A stretch of 64,000 nucleotides of DNA from JBBCJR01 sp037190805 (GTDB taxonomy: Bacteria > Pseudomonadota > Alphaproteobacteria > Sphingomonadales > Sphingomonadaceae), in the NCBI GenBank assembly GCA_037190805.1, contig JBBCJR010000002.1, forward strand, positions 62,001 to 126,000, in the 5' to 3' direction. The notes under the pieces were generated by a model. It was not told the origin of the DNA. It made no database searches and saw only the letters and a program-made list of their open reading frames with translations. Shown here piece after piece: positions 62,711 through 64,000 of the stretch. Numbering within the stretch: position 1 is the first letter of the stretch; every line of letters begins with the position of its first letter. The position numbers and the translations under genes were made by a program.

Positions 62711-63631
62711 CTATAGCCCTGGCGCCACCGGGAAGCATCCCCGGCCTGCGGCGGAGGCTGCTGCGCACAAAGCGCTGGCGGTTTCTCGATCCTTGACGGG
62801 GCCGGCCTGCAGGCGGACCATCTGCCTGGTTGGTTCCAGCTGGAAGCTGGGCTCCAGCATGGTGAACCCCGACACATTACGGGCTTCGTTCCATGCCTGC
62901 CGGGCCTGGTCCTCATTCGCGAAGGCGCCCAGCTGGACGCGCCAGCCAGGCACTCCAGCCTGCGTCGCGGCCACCGGGACGGTGACGGTGGTCGCTGAGG
63001 ACGGGTTGCCCGCCTCCCAGGCTGCGAGCCGGCGGCGATAATCGATATGGGCGTCGAACACGGCGATGAACGGCGCTTCCAGGCGGGTCAGCGCCATGGC
63101 TGCAAAATTTTCGAACACCGCCGGGTCAGTGTTCAGGGCTTCCGCGCTGACGAGGTAGGCGGTCGCGCAGAACCCTTCGCGTGCCGGCTCCTGCGAGAAG
63201 AAATTGTAAATCCGCGTAACGTGGGCGTCATAGTCGGAATGCTGCTTGCGAGTGGCTGAATAGGCCGCAGCCAGCTGCTTTTTCCGCACTTTCAGCAAGC
63301 CGTTATAGTTGGCGGCCAGCGTTACCGCTTCCGGCCCCCGGCAGGCGATGGCGGCGACATTGAGGGCCGACCTCAGATGCCAGACCATTTCCTGCGGCGC
63401 GAGGCTGCTGTTGATGGTGACATAGCGCCCGTCCGACCCGACCGGCGGCGTGGCATAATGCTCGAACGGGACTAGCGCGGGGGGGACGGGGCGCGGAGCG
63501 GGCGGCGGTGGGGGCGGCGGCGGTGGCGGAGCAGCGGCCACTTCCACCGGCGCGGGCTTGGAACTGCACGCGGCAAGTGCAGCGAGCGCCAGCAGCGAGA
63601 GTCCGCGAAGCGGCCGTTGGAGACCCGTCAT
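62711..63631 (-). CDS. SPOR-domain lipoprotein with a ten-proline run
   Basis: A 306-residue lipoprotein with lipobox LAALAAC (C22) and a Pro run at residues 35-44 followed by APRPVPP. A helical middle domain contains CRGPEAVTLAANYNGLLKVRKK and EPAREGFCATAYLVS. A SPOR domain (VQLGAFANEDQARQAW to VRLQAGPVKDRETASALC) binds denuded peptidoglycan at septa in other proteins. The start at 63631 gives a good lipoprotein signal; ATG at 63667 does not. Confidence 0.83.
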   Translation of the reverse strand: MTGLQRPLRGLSLLALAALAACSSKPAPVEVAAAPPPPPPPPPPAPRPVPPALVPFEHYATPPVGSDGRYVTINSSLAPQEMVWHLRSALNVAAIACRGPEAVTLAANYNGLLKVRKKQLAAAYSATRKQHSDYDAHVTRIYNFFSQEPAREGFCATAYLVSAEALNTDPAVFENFAAMALTRLEAPFIAVFDAHIDYRRRLAAWEAGNPSSATTVTVPVAATQAGVPGWRVQLGAFANEDQARQAWNEARNVSGFTMLEPSFQLEPTRQMVRLQAGPVKDRETASALCAAASAAGRGCFPVAPGL

Positions 63632-63786
63632 TGCCAAATCACTCCCCCTATGCCCTTCCTTTACCATGATTCTATGCGGAATTTACGGGGGTTCGCAATT
63701 GCTGCCGGGCCTTTTTTGAGTCGAACCGTTTGCGGCCTGCGATGGTCCGACGTGACGATCGCAATCTCGCTGGCTAAGGACGGTGG

Positions 63787-64000
63787 ATGGGCGGCCCCTG
63801 TTTTGCCATCGAGAGTCAGCATCCCGAACCCGTCGTGGGCGTCGACGAGGCGGGCCGCGGACCGCTGGCGGGACCCGTTGTGGCCGCAGCGGTCATCCTC
63901 AGCCGATCAAATTTTCCGCCCGGCATCGACGATTCCAAGCGTTTGGACGAGGCGATGCGCGAAGGGCTGTATGCCCGCATACGCGCTGCGGCGGCGGTTG
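63787..64000 (+). CDS. rnhB: Ribonuclease HII, 5' part
   Basis: About 71 residues from ATG 63787 run off the right edge. VVGVDEAGRGPLAGPVVAAAV is the RNase HII active-site signature (DEAGRG), and IDDSKRLDEAMREGLY follows as in the family. RNase HII removes ribonucleotides from DNA. Only the N-terminal third is in the window, so the C-terminus is not visible. Divergent from the SPOR lipoprotein gene across 155 nt. Confidence 0.94.
   Translation, partial: MGGPCFAIESQHPEPVVGVDEAGRGPLAGPVVAAAVILSRSNFPPGIDDSKRLDEAMREGLYARIRAAAAV

Overview
This is a GC-rich, densely coded chromosomal window with no insertion sequence, integrase, CRISPR array or phage gene. Gene content and order point to an alphaproteobacterium, most likely Sphingomonadaceae. 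The pointers are a ThiS-ThiG fusion, the ispH-thrB-rnhA and trpF-trpB-trpA-accD-folC blocks, a Tad pilus locus, a YadA-anchored protein, AmpG, and NDUFAF6-like, LapA and LemA proteins. The genus call is inference; no 16S rRNA lies in the window.

Layout. 0-6 kb: end of a YdcF-like gene, plsC, folK, tRNA-Lys(UUU), arfB, bioB, an orphan nucleotide-sugar dehydrogenase, folE, lemA. 6-11.5 kb: a pterin dehydratase with thiSG, a small outer-membrane barrel, DUF72 and DUF1428 proteins, and thiC behind a TPP riboswitch. 11.5-20.7 kb: a small lipoprotein, a GT4 glycosyltransferase plus GH130 pair, an M28 peptidase, ettA, a compact YadA-anchored adhesin and a single-domain receiver. 20.7-28.5 kb: ampG, then a tightly overlapped lapA-pyrF-trpF-trpB-trpA-accD-folC run and a small secreted protein. 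28.5-34.5 kb: one long minus-strand run (YjgN-like membrane protein, M48 protease, alpha/beta hydrolase, TPR protein, glyoxalase I, nitronate monooxygenase, glyoxalase II). 34.6-36.6 kb: thrS.

36.6-47.9 kb holds a Tad/Flp pilus locus in two minus-strand blocks: TadG-TadE-TadE, and cpaA-cpaB-cpaC-cpaD-cpaE-tadB-tadC. Two plus-strand genes (an NDUFAF6-like protein and an EF-hand protein) separate them. The CpaF/TadA ATPase normally found between cpaE and tadB is absent, and no Flp pilin gene was seen.

47.9-64 kb: a lysophospholipase-like hydrolase, a FAD oxidoreductase overlapping rnhA at its 3' end, thrB, ispH, a lipoprotein, msrA, aquaporin, a Sua5-type threonylcarbamoyl-AMP synthase, an acyl-CoA dehydrogenase, a nitroreductase, a small secreted protein, a POT peptide transporter, glmM-vanZ-like-thiD, a SPOR lipoprotein with a ten-proline run, and the 5' part of rnhB.

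Most of the window is core metabolism: folate (folK, folE, folC, pterin dehydratase), thiamine (thiC, thiSG, thiD), tryptophan, lipid and cell-wall genes. The less ordinary parts are the GT4/GH130 pair, the ATPase-less Tad locus, the thiSG fusion, the altered receiver and the head-less YadA-type adhesin.
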